Source of the DNA: JANQLU01 sp964434955
Lineage (GTDB): Bacteria; Planctomycetota; Planctomycetia; Pirellulales; Pirellulaceae
DNA length: 11,569 nt
NCBI GenBank assembly: GCA_964434955.1
Contig: CAYSXI010000168.1
Span: 1 to 11,569, forward strand
Direction of reading: 5' to 3'
Shown: piece after piece, positions 1-7,267 of the stretch
Layout: each line of letters opens with the position of its first letter
How positions within the stretch are numbered: position 1 is the first letter of the stretch
Made by a program: the position numbers and the translations under genes
The notes under the pieces: model-generated
What the model was told of the DNA's origin: nothing
The model's input: only the letters and a program-made list of their open reading frames with translations
Databases searched by the model: none

Positions 1-255
1 GGGATTCACTCGCTCGCGCTTCGTGCTTGTATGCCGCGATGTTCTCGGGAGGGGCTTGAAGAGTCCCATGCGGAAGGAACCACTCGCTCGCGCTTCGTGC
101 TCGTAGGGATTGCTATGAGACATGGAAGGTTCCAGGGCGCGGGATTCACTCGCTCGCGCTTCGTGCTTGTATGCCGCGATGTTCTCGGGAGGGGCCTGCA
201 GAGCTTCCATGCGGAAGGAACCACTCGCTCGCGCTTCGTGCTCGTAGGGATTGCT
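1..255. repeat. Compound intergenic repeat, two ~115-bp copies with four 25-bp cores
   Basis: Two near-identical copies lie at 1-114 and 141-255, separated by 26 bases. Each copy holds two cores with consensus ACTCGCTCGCGCTTCGTGCT followed by T/C-GTA. The four cores are at 7-31, 81-105, 147-171 and 222-246. They come in two flavours: TTGTA ending (first and third) and TCGTA ending (second and fourth). The copies differ mainly around 55-70 versus 195-210, where the second is one base longer. The core can form only a small stem (GCGC-TTC-GTGC). The same element occurs inverted at 4854-4878 and 4934-4958. It may begin before the window. It resembles short dispersed repeats I recall from Pirellulales genomes; its function is unknown. 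Open frames on both strands here are periodic by-products of the repeat. Confidence 0.9.
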
Positions 256-449
256 GCCAGGCTCGCGGCGATTCCAATCGTCAAATTCGGCAAAATCGCC
301 TCCTTCGGCAGGGGCACCTTTTTTTCCAACCCAAACGGAGGGTGGAAAGACGCTTCTCGGCCTCCTTCAACTTTCCACGGGGTATTTTTTATCGAGGTGT
401 CGTAAATCGACAATCGTCTGCTTGCCCCCTTTCAATTGGAGATTTTCGC
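256..449. other. Leader region upstream of the PilZ gene
   Basis: With the repeat at 1-255 this makes a 449-base gene-free start to the window. It contains a small inverted repeat TGTCG-TAAAT-CGACA at 398-412, about 38 bases before the start codon, and the ribosome binding site GGAG at 438-441. I do not see a convincing -35/-10 pair. The open frame running through this stretch into the PilZ gene has no ribosome binding site and shows no protein character before position 450. Confidence 0.5.
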
Positions 450-827
450 ATGTTGCGCGAAATGCAATCACCGTCTGATCCTGTTGTCGAACGAATTGTT
501 CTTCAACTCTTGCGCGAAGAATCGCAGTTGATTGCCCGGGAACGAAGGAGCGCCCATCGCCAATCCCTGATCCGTCCCGTGACCATTTCGCTTCGCAGTG
601 ACGAAGAGATTGAAATTCGCGGGTTCACCAGGAATATCTCAACACAGGGTGTCGGCGTTATCAGCGACCTTGACTTCGTCGACGGCGGCGTTGCGATCAT
701 CAAGATTCACAGCCTGGACGGACGTGACACTCGCATCCTGAGCGAATGTCGCTGGTCGAATCCCTTTGGCGAAGGCTGGTATGCATCGGGTTGGAATTTC
801 CTGAACGTGGCTCGAAACGAAGGTTAG
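450..827 (+). CDS. PilZ domain protein (small, single-domain)
   Basis: The product is 125 residues. Residues 33-37 (R-SAH-R) fit the PilZ RxxxR motif, and residues 62-67 (NISTQG) fit the [D/N]xSxxG motif. Between and after them are alternating hydrophobic beta strands, as in the PilZ beta barrel. The roughly 30 residues before the domain look helical and charged. PilZ domains bind the second messenger c-di-GMP and pass the signal to motility, adhesion or envelope functions; here both arginine and N-S-G elements are present, so binding is plausible but inferred. There is no signal peptide, so it is cytoplasmic. The ATG at 450 is chosen because GGAG sits 8 bases upstream; a second in-frame ATG at 462 lacks such a site. 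The frame stays open upstream to 171, but that part overlaps the repeat and is not protein-like. It has no operon partner. Confidence 0.82.
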   Translation: MLREMQSPSDPVVERIVLQLLREESQLIARERRSAHRQSLIRPVTISLRSDEEIEIRGFTRNISTQGVGVISDLDFVDGGVAIIKIHSLDGRDTRILSECRWSNPFGEGWYASGWNFLNVARNEG

Positions 828-1183
828 AACTTCACCGCCGGCCGGACAGCGTTTCGAAAAGGCTATCAAACTTGGTTTTCAAAGTGCTATCAAATCTTGC
901 GAACGATGGTCATTCTTTTCCAAATCGGGCAGCCATCTTTTGCAGCTTGCCCGTTTTCCGGCCGCGCACTTTAACCTTTTAAAAAGGTTGGTTCGCGGTT
1001 TGCAAATCGCCGATGCAAGAAGAAGCGATTTCAGAAGCCGCGCATCCGGTTTGGACCTGAGTGACACAGCTTGCTGCTGTCATAAAAATCGGTAAACGGC
1101 TTTTGAAATTGTTTTTTTACCTGCACGCCCAGGGTTTACTGAAACGGCCGGGGGGCCGAAGTCCGTTAGAGGTATTCACCACG
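828..1183. other. Gene-free stretch between the PilZ gene and the secreted-protein gene
   Basis: No protein-like frame is seen. Visible structure is a near-perfect inverted repeat AACCTTTT-A-AAAAGGTT at 973-989, without a following T-run, and a short direct repeat built on GCTATCAAA at about 863-895. It presumably holds the end of the PilZ transcript and the promoter of the next gene, but I cannot place either. The frame of the next gene is open back to 1061; the 41 extra residues do not look like part of an exported protein. Confidence 0.45.
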
Positions 1184-2332
1184 ATGCAATTTACTTCGAA
1201 GGTCTCGTCGCGCGCGGAACGAAGGTTCTCGAACGCGGGCACTCCTGGCGTGAGCTCTTTCAAGACCATGACCTTGGTTCTTGGTTTCGCCTTGGCATTT
1301 CTGGCAATCTCCGCGCGTCCCATGGCAGCGGAAGACATGAACAAAGGCTCTTCCACCAAGGCTTCGAAAAAGGCCGCCACCAAGGCAATTCCTTATGACA
1401 AGCTGAATCAGAAGACGTCTCAAAAGATTTCAAATATCGTCAAGAACGCCTCGATCTATCGCCGGCTTCCGGTGGCCACGATCCAGGCCGACCCCGACCT
1501 GTTCGTTTACCTGGTTCGTTACCCCGAAGTCATCGTCAACATTTGGCAGATCATGGGGGCAACCAAAATGAACGCCACGCGAACCGCTCCCTACGTGCTT
1601 TCCACCAACGATGGCGTGGGCACCACGGGCACCGTTGATTTGGTCTACGGATCCACCAAGAAACATCTTTTTTACTGCGAGGGTCAGTACCAGGGCCCCT
1701 TGCTTTTGCGGCCCGTCAAAGCGCGGTGTGTGATCCTCATGCAAACCGAGTTTTTCGTCGGGCGTGATGGAAAGTCGCGAGCGCAAAATCGATTGGACAT
1801 TTTCCTGAAGATCGACAACATGGCTGCCAACGCGGTTGCCAAGACGGTCCATCCCTTGATTGGAAGCACCGCCGATCACAACTTTCTTGAGACGCTCAAG
1901 TTCGTTGAGAACCTGAATGCAACCACGGTGGAAAACGGCCCAGGCGTGCAACGCTTGGCTCAACGTTTGACCAAGATTTCTCCGGCCGTGCAACAACAGT
2001 TTCAACAGGTCGCCGGTTTGGTCTATGTCAAAGCGTTTCAAGGTCAAACGGGCAGCTCCGACGCGAACGGCCAGGTTCAGCAACGGAACACTCAGCAAAT
2101 GAATGCGACGACGACACGCTCCGCCAGTGTCCAACGAAATGCCAATCAGGATGGCAGCAATCGCCAACCGGCCATTGTTCGACCGGTCAACCGCAATGAG
2201 AATCGCGATACCACGCCGCGAATTCGGAGCAATCGAAATTCAACTTCGATTGGCGATCAGTCAAGCTTTCGCTCTTCTTCCCGACAGACTCCACAACAAG
2301 CCCATTCCGTTTTGATCAAGACCAAACGCTGA
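1184..2332 (+). CDS. Secreted protein of unknown function with Q/N/R-rich tail
   Basis: The product is 382 residues. After a basic N-terminal stretch, residues about 28-43 are hydrophobic and are followed by ARPMAA, a likely signal peptidase I site near residue 49. The mature part (about 90-285) is a folded, mixed alpha/beta region with motifs such as YPEVIVNIWQIMGATKM and LDIFLKI; I do not recognise a named family, though it resembles uncharacterised exported proteins of planctomycetes. The last ~85 residues are low complexity, rich in Q, N, R, S and T, ending basic (KTKR). The ATG at 1184 is preceded by AGAGG at 1168-1172 (11 bases away). An alternative start is the ATG at 1268, which would begin directly at the hydrophobic core and give a more usual signal peptide, but with a weaker ribosome site. 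It converges on the SH3-like gene with a 36-base gap. Role unknown; an envelope location is inferred. Confidence 0.7.
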   Translation: MQFTSKVSSRAERRFSNAGTPGVSSFKTMTLVLGFALAFLAISARPMAAEDMNKGSSTKASKKAATKAIPYDKLNQKTSQKISNIVKNASIYRRLPVATIQADPDLFVYLVRYPEVIVNIWQIMGATKMNATRTAPYVLSTNDGVGTTGTVDLVYGSTKKHLFYCEGQYQGPLLLRPVKARCVILMQTEFFVGRDGKSRAQNRLDIFLKIDNMAANAVAKTVHPLIGSTADHNFLETLKFVENLNATTVENGPGVQRLAQRLTKISPAVQQQFQQVAGLVYVKAFQGQTGSSDANGQVQQRNTQQMNATTTRSASVQRNANQDGSNRQPAIVRPVNRNENRDTTPRIRSNRNSTSIGDQSSFRSSSRQTPQQAHSVLIKTKR

Positions 2333-2368
2333 GGTTTTGAATTTGGTTTGGCCTTCGTGATGACTGGC

Positions 2369-3829
2369 CTATCGGCGAAGCCGATTCAAATCCACGACGC
2401 GTTGCGCCGTAACGTGATCCATTCCGGAGCGTTGGTCAAACCCACGTTGACCAATGATTCCAATCTTCTTTTTTACGAAGCGGTGTAGATTGAGCCCCGG
2501 GGCTGCCTTGACTCGGTGCGTGATTTTTCCGTTTTGATCCTGTAACACGTATTCGCTTTGCCCCAGCCCTCCGTTGCGCACCAACTCTTGCAGGGTCCCG
2601 TAAGCGTCATAGACTTTCGCCAGTTTCGGATCCTCGACACTCTCGGCGCGAATGGAAGGCGCTCCATCATTGCGCAAACCGGTGGGTCGGGTATTGGCCG
2701 GTTGAATGGCCAGACATCGATCAACTTTCGAGATCAGGTGGCGATATCCGTCGCGTTGAAATGTATCGGTTGTTTGTGCCATCAAGGATTCGGCACGACG
2801 CCGAATTGGCATCAGGTCCCATTGCTTCACGTCCTTGATCATTTCCGAAGACAGGGCCAGCTCAAGTTGCTGCAAATCGGCTGCGGGGGACACCAGGTTC
2901 TCGCGATCGTTTCCGGCAAACCCTTGATTCGTGTCGCCAATCTCCTGGAACTCATTTGTCGAGTCATCTTGAAAACCGATCGACTGTTCGATTCCGGCCG
3001 TCATGTTTCTTGGGGGCGCAGCCTGGCGTATCGGTTTTGTTGCTGGCCGCCACCCTGTGACGACCTGGCTCTTTTGATCGGATCGTTCCTGCTCAGGTGC
3101 CGAATAGGATTGTTTTTGGATCGTCGGCTCGCGCGTTTCCTGGCCGTAATTGGGAATCTTTTGCGTCGGTATGCTTTGCCGTTTTCGTGGCCGCGATTCG
3201 TTGCGGGCATGAGTTCGCCGCTCATTGCGATCGGACCCTGCGACGTTGGGATTGCTGCGCTTCGCCAGCGGTTCCACCCTTTCGCCGGCGGCCAAACGAA
3301 TTTGCCTTTGATCAAATGGCGAAAGATCATCGAGGTGGATCCAGCGATATTCGCCTGCCGGCGGTTTGATCTGGAACCACCCTTGGCCGTTGGGTTGATT
3401 GGACTCAATCAAACCGAGAATCTCGACCGCCTCATCTTTATCAAGTTGAACCTGCCAGATAGGTTGCTCTGCATTGTCCAACAAGGTTCCAACCCAGGCT
3501 CGCGTCTTGTTCTTTTTGACGATTCCTAAATCGGCTTTGGTCTGCTGAATGTCTTCGGCCGGAATGATGCTGAAACTTTGCTTGGGCGGTCGAATGGCAC
3601 ACCAACCATCGGGATCCAATCGGTAGACGAGAACCTTACTTCCCCGCGCGAGCATGTCCGTCGCGTAGTGGACTTTCGCCGGACCGCTGTGGACTCCCGC
3701 TTTTGCAGCTGCCACGGAAGCATCCAATGGGAACTGTTGCGCCTGGAGCGTCGTCGTTCCGACGTACAGAAGTGCCAAAAGGAAAGTAGTCGCGATACGG
3801 GTGATCGCCGGTTTTGAAAAAGCCAACAT
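2369..3829 (-). CDS. Secreted SH3-like domain protein
   Basis: The product is 486 residues. Residues 1-30 form a signal peptide (hydrophobic LLALLYVG, cleavage after LQA). Two SH3b-like modules follow: about 44-94 (VHSGPAKVHYATDML, then GWCAIRPP and IIPAEDI) and about 112-171 (AWVGTLL through GWFQIKPP to WIHLDDLSP). Residues ~180-400 are a charged, Q/R/N-rich, probably flexible linker with few long hydrophobic stretches. Residues ~405-486 form a compact C-terminal domain (VYDAYGTLQELV, YVLQDQNGKI, APGLNLHRFVKKKIGIIG, HVTAQRVVDL), which looks like the small beta-barrel module found after SH3 repeats in planctomycete proteins of this type. Bacterial SH3 modules often bind peptidoglycan or other envelope polymers; binding here is inferred. 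The start ATG (3829) has only a weak purine-rich upstream sequence, but it begins a good signal peptide. It is divergent from the DUF2071 gene. Confidence 0.78.
   Translation of the reverse strand: MLAFSKPAITRIATTFLLALLYVGTTTLQAQQFPLDASVAAAKAGVHSGPAKVHYATDMLARGSKVLVYRLDPDGWCAIRPPKQSFSIIPAEDIQQTKADLGIVKKNKTRAWVGTLLDNAEQPIWQVQLDKDEAVEILGLIESNQPNGQGWFQIKPPAGEYRWIHLDDLSPFDQRQIRLAAGERVEPLAKRSNPNVAGSDRNERRTHARNESRPRKRQSIPTQKIPNYGQETREPTIQKQSYSAPEQERSDQKSQVVTGWRPATKPIRQAAPPRNMTAGIEQSIGFQDDSTNEFQEIGDTNQGFAGNDRENLVSPAADLQQLELALSSEMIKDVKQWDLMPIRRRAESLMAQTTDTFQRDGYRHLISKVDRCLAIQPANTRPTGLRNDGAPSIRAESVEDPKLAKVYDAYGTLQELVRNGGLGQSEYVLQDQNGKITHRVKAAPGLNLHRFVKKKIGIIGQRGFDQRSGMDHVTAQRVVDLNRLRR
2371..2385. other. 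Small hairpin at the convergent gene ends
   Basis: ATCGGC-GAA-GCCGAT is a perfect 6-bp stem with a 3-base loop. It lies inside the last codons of the SH3-like gene, 38 bases after the stop of the convergent secreted-protein gene. No T-run follows on either strand, so it is a weak candidate for a shared terminator. Confidence 0.3.
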
Positions 3830-3968
3830 GTTGTCGTTGCTCGTTCGCTAACGGTTGAATGAGGTAGGTTCTGGTTTTTCGACAATCAAGTCCTGTTTGC
3901 ACAAAAATGGCTTGATCGCCCTGAAGAAAATCTGCAAGCTTGTAGCGAATTTCAGATTTCCGCTCAAT

Positions 3969-3998
3969 ACGAACCATCGCGTGACGAACCATCGCGTG
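3969..3998. repeat. Tandem 15-bp duplication
   Basis: ACGAACCATCGCGTG occurs twice without spacer (3969-3983 and 3984-3998), just before the proposed start of the DUF2071 gene. If translated in that frame it gives TNHRV twice. A perfect duplication of this sort suggests a recent slippage event, and fits non-coding leader better than the coding part. Confidence 0.85.
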
Positions 3999-4022
3999 CT
4001 GGCAAAACAGCTGGAGAGCAAT

Positions 4023-4811
4023 TTGACGTCAGAATTTTCGACTGCAGAAAGCGAAATCGACCGCACTGGCTCGCGTGAAAGGCCTCGCGGAGAGACTCCC
4101 GTCGGATTCCAAAAATGGCAGCAGTTGCTGTTCGTGCATTGGCGGATTGATCCAACGCTCATGCGAAAACTGGTCCCGCAACCGCTTTCCATCGACACGT
4201 TTGATAACTCGGCGTGGCTGGGACTGGTTCCGTTTTACATGGCTGACATTCGACCGGGTCGGCTGCCAGCGGTTCCCTGGATTTCCAATTTTTGCGAAAC
4301 CAACCTGCGAACCTACGTGCATTTCAAAGGCCAGCCAGGCGTTTACTTTTTTAGCTTGGAAGCGTCACGATTGATCGCGGTCGCTCTTGCTCGCACGAAT
4401 TGGAATCTGAATTACTTTTGGGCCCGAATGCGTCTCGAGCGTGAGCAGGACTCGATCGCGTACCACAGCAGACGATTCACCAAGACCGAACCGGCAATGG
4501 CCCAAATCCGGGCAAAGGTGGGCGAGACAATCGCAGACGCGGATCAAAGACTTGCCCTGGGCACGCTGGAGGACTTCCTGGCCGAACGATATCTGCTTTT
4601 CGTCAAGGATCGAAAGCAGCGTTTATTGTCGGGACAGGTTCACCACACCCCTTACCCGTTGAAGAAAGCTTCGATCCTGCAATTCGACGAGACGATCGCG
4701 TCCGCAGCCGGATTTGACGTTGGTGCTCCTGATCACGTGTTGTTTAGCGAGGGCGTTTCCACCGAGATCTTTGGGCTAAAACAAGTTTGGGCACCAAACC
4801 AAAACGAGTGA
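4023..4811 (+). CDS. DUF2071 (YqjF-like) family protein
   Basis: The product is 262 residues from the chosen start, close to the usual ~240 of the family. The family pattern is clear: WQQLLFVHWRIDPTLMRKLVP near the N-terminus (rough residues 28-48), then DNSAWLGLVPFYMADIRPG, then FCETNLRTYV, then GVYFFSLEASRLIAVALAR, and near the end AERYLLFVKD. DUF2071 proteins are cytoplasmic, share an acetoacetate-decarboxylase-like fold, and have no firmly known reaction. The start is uncertain: TTG at 4023 is preferred because GGAGAG lies 5-6 bases upstream and it yields family-typical length; in-frame GTG codons at 3981 and 3996 are alternatives, and the frame is open back to 3855. It stands alone, divergent from the SH3-like gene and convergent with the toroid gene. 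Confidence 0.85.
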   Translation: MTSEFSTAESEIDRTGSRERPRGETPVGFQKWQQLLFVHWRIDPTLMRKLVPQPLSIDTFDNSAWLGLVPFYMADIRPGRLPAVPWISNFCETNLRTYVHFKGQPGVYFFSLEASRLIAVALARTNWNLNYFWARMRLEREQDSIAYHSRRFTKTEPAMAQIRAKVGETIADADQRLALGTLEDFLAERYLLFVKDRKQRLLSGQVHHTPYPLKKASILQFDETIASAAGFDVGAPDHVLFSEGVSTEIFGLKQVWAPNQNE

Positions 4812-4853
4812 TTCAAAACGGGCGGCTCAATTTCCGGGCAGAACAATGCAACT

Positions 4854-4878
4854 TACAAGCACGAGGCGCAAGCCAATG
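4854..4878 (-). repeat. Dispersed repeat core, degenerate copy
   Basis: This is the inverse orientation of the element at 1-255: TACAAGCACGAGGCGCAAGC, then CAATG where the consensus has GAGTG. It differs from the first core by a few bases and lies between two convergent genes. Confidence 0.75.
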
Positions 4879-4933
4879 CTTCAATCACGAAGAATATGAT
4901 TGCCAAGCTGCGCGATCGATGGGCGGCGTTACC

Positions 4934-4958
4934 TACAAGCACGAAGCGCAAGCGAGTG
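4934..4958 (-). repeat. Dispersed repeat core, near-perfect copy
   Basis: It reads TACAAGCACGAAGCGCAAGC followed by GAGTG. Its reverse complement differs from the core at 7-31 by a single base. With the copy at 4854 it forms a pair in the same orientation, 80 bases apart, in the 182-base gap between convergent genes. The copies at 1-255 are also spaced 74-75 bases apart within each long unit, so a paired arrangement with ~75-80-base spacing may be part of the element. Confidence 0.85.
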
Positions 4959-4993
4959 GTTCGACATCACAACCAAGGAATTTGCCACGATGA

Positions 4994-6091
4994 TCAAACT
5001 TGTGAAATGGGCAAATAACGATTGGGGGCGGTTAGGACCATCATCGCACAAGCGGTACTGAACGTTCGACTGGTAATGCAATGGTGCCCCGTCCAGCTTC
5101 CGTCTTTGTTTTGAACCTCGATTAACTTGTCGCGTGCTACTTGATACCAGGCCTTCCAACGATCGCCACCCTCTTGCATCAACATTTCCGTCAACAGATG
5201 GAATGTCAGGTACTCTTCGCCACCGGCGCCACCAAAAGCCCGATTACTGGACTCAACCAGTTTCATGATGTCGCTTAATGCCACCTGGGCTTTCTCTTCG
5301 TTTTCTCGTCCAAGCGAATACAAAACGCGCAATCCGGCAGCGGTTCCATAAAGTCGGTGGTACCAAGAACCGCCACCCCACTTCGTCCCCAACCGGGGCA
5401 TCCGGGAAATCAAAAAATCCCCCGCCTTGTCGGAAGAACCAGAGACCTTGATGCCGGCAAAATTGGCCGCTCTCAAGCTAAGCCATCCGCATGCGGTTGC
5501 TAAAAGCGGGGCCCAGGCATTCTCGGTACCCCAAGAACCGTCATTGAGTTGCCCGTTGGAAATGTGATTTGCCAAGTGCTTCAGCCCTCGCTGGACACGA
5601 TTCACTTGCTTTGACTCGCCCATGGCCTGACTGAGAAACAGCGAAGTGAAAAACATCGGGGCGTAGGGGCCGAGATCTCCTTCAATGACCGAGGTCATGC
5701 TTTGCATGCTGCCCGATGTTTTCAATCGCTCGGCGCATTTGAGCGTGAACTCCTGGATGCCTTTTTGCTTTCTTGCATAAGGTCCTTCGGCAGGTGTATT
5801 GCCTTGAGAAAGAAAAGCCATCCCGACGACCGAGGTACATGCGACTTCCGACTGCGTGCCAATATCCGTGCCGGCGCCACCGTCCTTGTTGATGGCTTTC
5901 AACAGCCAACGGTTACCTTTGTTTATCGCCTTTTTGCTTTTGCCGGTGAACTCGGCAAAGGGCTCCTTGTTTTTGTTGCCGCCAATTTCGTTTGCGGCGG
6001 GAATGCCGGCGTGGGTTGGAGAGGGGAGTCCTAGTAAAGGAAGACTCATCCCGGCAGAAATTGCCAATGCCTGGCGTCGATCGATCTTCAT
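4994..6091 (-). CDS. Tat-exported squalene-oxidase/prenyltransferase-repeat (alpha/alpha toroid) protein
   Basis: The product is 365 residues. The N-terminus (DRRQALAISAG, then a hydrophobic stretch and THA at 26-28) is a twin-arginine signal, so export in folded form is likely. The body consists of alpha-hairpin repeats with QW-like turns: NKDGGAGTD (D70), NDGSWGTE (D184) and NKDGSWTG (D330), plus WGGGSWYHRLYGTAAGLRVLYSLG in between. This is the fold of squalene-hopene cyclases and prenyltransferase beta subunits. The cyclase DxDD motif is not visible and the protein is about half cyclase length, so it is not expected to be a cyclase; a binding or scaffold role, or an unknown enzyme, is more likely. 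The start is firm: GGAGGTGA at 6095-6102 precedes ATG at 6091. Confidence 0.82.
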   Translation of the reverse strand: MKIDRRQALAISAGMSLPLLGLPSPTHAGIPAANEIGGNKNKEPFAEFTGKSKKAINKGNRWLLKAINKDGGAGTDIGTQSEVACTSVVGMAFLSQGNTPAEGPYARKQKGIQEFTLKCAERLKTSGSMQSMTSVIEGDLGPYAPMFFTSLFLSQAMGESKQVNRVQRGLKHLANHISNGQLNDGSWGTENAWAPLLATACGWLSLRAANFAGIKVSGSSDKAGDFLISRMPRLGTKWGGGSWYHRLYGTAAGLRVLYSLGRENEEKAQVALSDIMKLVESSNRAFGGAGGEEYLTFHLLTEMLMQEGGDRWKAWYQVARDKLIEVQNKDGSWTGHHCITSRTFSTACAMMVLTAPNRYLPISQV

Positions 6092-6094
6092 GAA

Positions 6095-6102
6095 TCACCT
6101 CC
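6095..6102 (-). promoter_or_regulatory. Strong ribosome binding site of the toroid gene
   Basis: GGAGGTGA (reverse strand), an almost full anti-16S match, with 6 bases between GGAGG and the ATG at 6091. It is the strongest such site in the window and suggests efficient translation. Confidence 0.85.
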
Positions 6103-6154
6103 ACTACGTCCGCGTCCGGCCAAAGACGGTAGGGTCGATGTTTAGTGCCCGGGT

Positions 6155-6184
6155 AAATTAACCCAAAAGCGGTAGTTAAGTCAA
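6155..6184 (-). promoter_or_regulatory. Candidate sigma-70-type promoter of the toroid gene
   Basis: On the reverse strand TTGACT (6179-6184) and TAATTT (6155-6160) are 18 bases apart. Transcription would start about 50-60 bases before the ATG. The -10 overlaps an imperfect palindrome GGGT-AAATTA-ACCC (6151-6164) that could be an operator. This is a sequence match only. Confidence 0.45.
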
Positions 6185-6376
6185 GAAAATTGGGTAAGGC
6201 AGGCTCGCAATCGTCGGGAATCAACTTGCGAATTCCAAACGCACCAAATTGACACTTGGTACGTAACGACCTCCTCCGCAATGTTTATCCCGTTGTATTA
6301 AACTGTTTATTCGATAAGCTTTAACCATTGGAAGATCCAAGAAACACAATTTCCATTTTCAGAAAAAGGATTGAGC

Positions 6377-6664
6377 ATGAAAACTTTTGCACTTTCAATC
6401 GCTTTGTTGATGATTGCTTCGTTTGCAATCGCTCAAGAGCCTGCAGCAACAAAATCCGTTGTTGTGAAAGAGCAAGCAAGTGTTGCCAACACTGCGACCG
6501 TTCAAGAACAAGAGAAAAAAGATTCGGTAGTTGAGCCCGCGCCACAAAGTGGAACGGTTGCTCCCGCTGCTGGAAATGGCTGCTGCAACCCAGATCCTTG
6601 CTGCAAGCGTCGAGTCCTTCGACGGGTTTGGAGCCGACTGGGATCCCGTCGCTGCTGCCGCTAA
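6377..6664 (+). CDS. Small secreted cysteine-rich protein
   Basis: The product is 95 residues. Residues 1-20 are a clear signal peptide (MKTFALSIALLMIASFAIAQ, cleavage near FAIA/Q). The middle (about 21-65) is A/V/E/Q/K-rich and probably unstructured. The end carries three Cys pairs with basic residues: GCCNPDPCCKRRVLRRVW and RRCCR. A related arrangement, CC pairs next to RRV, appears in the larger Cys-rich protein 650 bases downstream, so the two may be distant paralogues or partners. The likely location is periplasm, outer surface or cell wall, with disulfides or metal as possible uses of the thiols; this is inferred. The ATG at 6377 has AAAGGA six bases upstream; a TTG at 6371 is in frame but worse placed. 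It is divergent from the toroid gene and ends in its own terminator. Confidence 0.8.
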   Translation: MKTFALSIALLMIASFAIAQEPAATKSVVVKEQASVANTATVQEQEKKDSVVEPAPQSGTVAPAAGNGCCNPDPCCKRRVLRRVWSRLGSRRCCR

Positions 6665-6756
6665 CCCGGCTCATACGTTGATGGCTGGAAGTCGAATTTG
6701 AATCGTTCTGAGTGAACCGCATTTGAACGGCTTTGGGCTTGATTCAGTCAAAACTC

Positions 6757-6810
6757 AAAATCACGTTTTTCAAATCTAATGGAAGGATTTGTGGAACGTG
6801 ATTTTTCTTT
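6757..6810 (+). terminator. Bipartite intrinsic terminator after the small Cys-rich gene
   Basis: AAAATCACGTT (6757-6767) pairs perfectly with AACGTGATTTT (6795-6805). Inside the loop a second stem CAAATC (6771-6776) pairs with GATTTG (6786-6791). The right arm runs directly into a T-rich tract (ATTTTTCTTTT). It lies about 93 bases after the stop codon. Confidence 0.85.
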
Positions 6811-7061
6811 TCTGCTGGCTCGGGATGTCAAATGGGTAGGAATCGAAGCAATTTTGCTTGAAATCGTTTGATTTCCCACCAAAACACGGGCAAACCCCTC
6901 TGCCACAGCCCCCAGACGGCCTAAATTAACAACTGAGAAATTCTGACGCGTTTTCAGCTGGTTTTGCGGATTTCGGGGCCACTTGACAGCAAAACGGGCA
7001 GTGATAGGTTAACTCAAAGTTTGCCTATTCTTTGACTCCTAATTGATCAGGTTTTTTTGGA

Positions 7062-7077
7062 TAATCGTTAACGATTA
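7062..7077. promoter_or_regulatory. Perfect 16-bp palindrome, candidate operator
   Basis: TAATCGTTAACGATTA is fully self-complementary and sits 245 bases before the large Cys-rich gene, after the possible distal promoter at 6983-7010. Perfect dyads of this length often bind dimeric regulators. No regulator gene is adjacent, so the identity of any binder is unknown. Confidence 0.4.
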
Positions 7078-7238
7078 ACAACAAAAGGTACCAACGGCGG
7101 AGCTGTTTCTGACTGGTAATTGCCGACCAACCTTCCTCGCAACCAAATGGCAACAGGACCATTACTGTCACAGTCCGGGAAGGAAATGAATTTAGCAAGA
7201 TTGTGCCCGAGACCAGGGCGTTCGGCATTTGCTTTACT

Positions 7239-7267
7239 TTGATGATTCGCCGGTGTTCGCATATTTA
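7239..7267 (+). promoter_or_regulatory. Weak candidate promoter of the large Cys-rich gene
   Basis: TTGATG (7239-7244) and TATTTA (7262-7267) are 17 bases apart, giving a leader of roughly 50 bases. The match is moderate; the alternative is the perfect TTGACA at 6983 with a long leader. Confidence 0.3.

Noticed and set aside
1..255. CRISPR array
   Set aside because: Only four cores, and the intervening sequences are themselves repeated rather than unique spacers; no cas genes are nearby.
6..413. Long open frames on both strands over the repeat, with recurring TSTKRERV or TRSRFVLV peptides
   Set aside because: The periodic peptides follow directly from the DNA repeat; there are no ribosome sites and the same bases are open on both strands.
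171..449. Extended N-terminus of the PilZ protein
   Set aside because: It overlaps the repeat and lacks a ribosome site, while GGAG precedes the ATG at 450.
1430..2167. 245-codon reverse-strand frame opposite the secreted-protein gene
   Set aside because: No ribosome site or domain; the plus-strand product has a signal peptide and coherent composition.
2558..3529. 323-codon plus-strand frame opposite the SH3-like gene
   Set aside because: The reverse strand encodes a signal peptide and SH3-like modules; the plus frame has no recognisable domain and is a shadow.
6249..6254. Perfect TTGACA as a promoter for the small Cys-rich gene
   Set aside because: No acceptable -10 sequence occurs at 15-19 bases downstream.
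7025..7262. Two reverse-strand frames of 64-67 codons upstream of the Cys-rich gene
   Set aside because: They are short, overlapping, without start signals, and cross the palindrome; they are likely chance frames.
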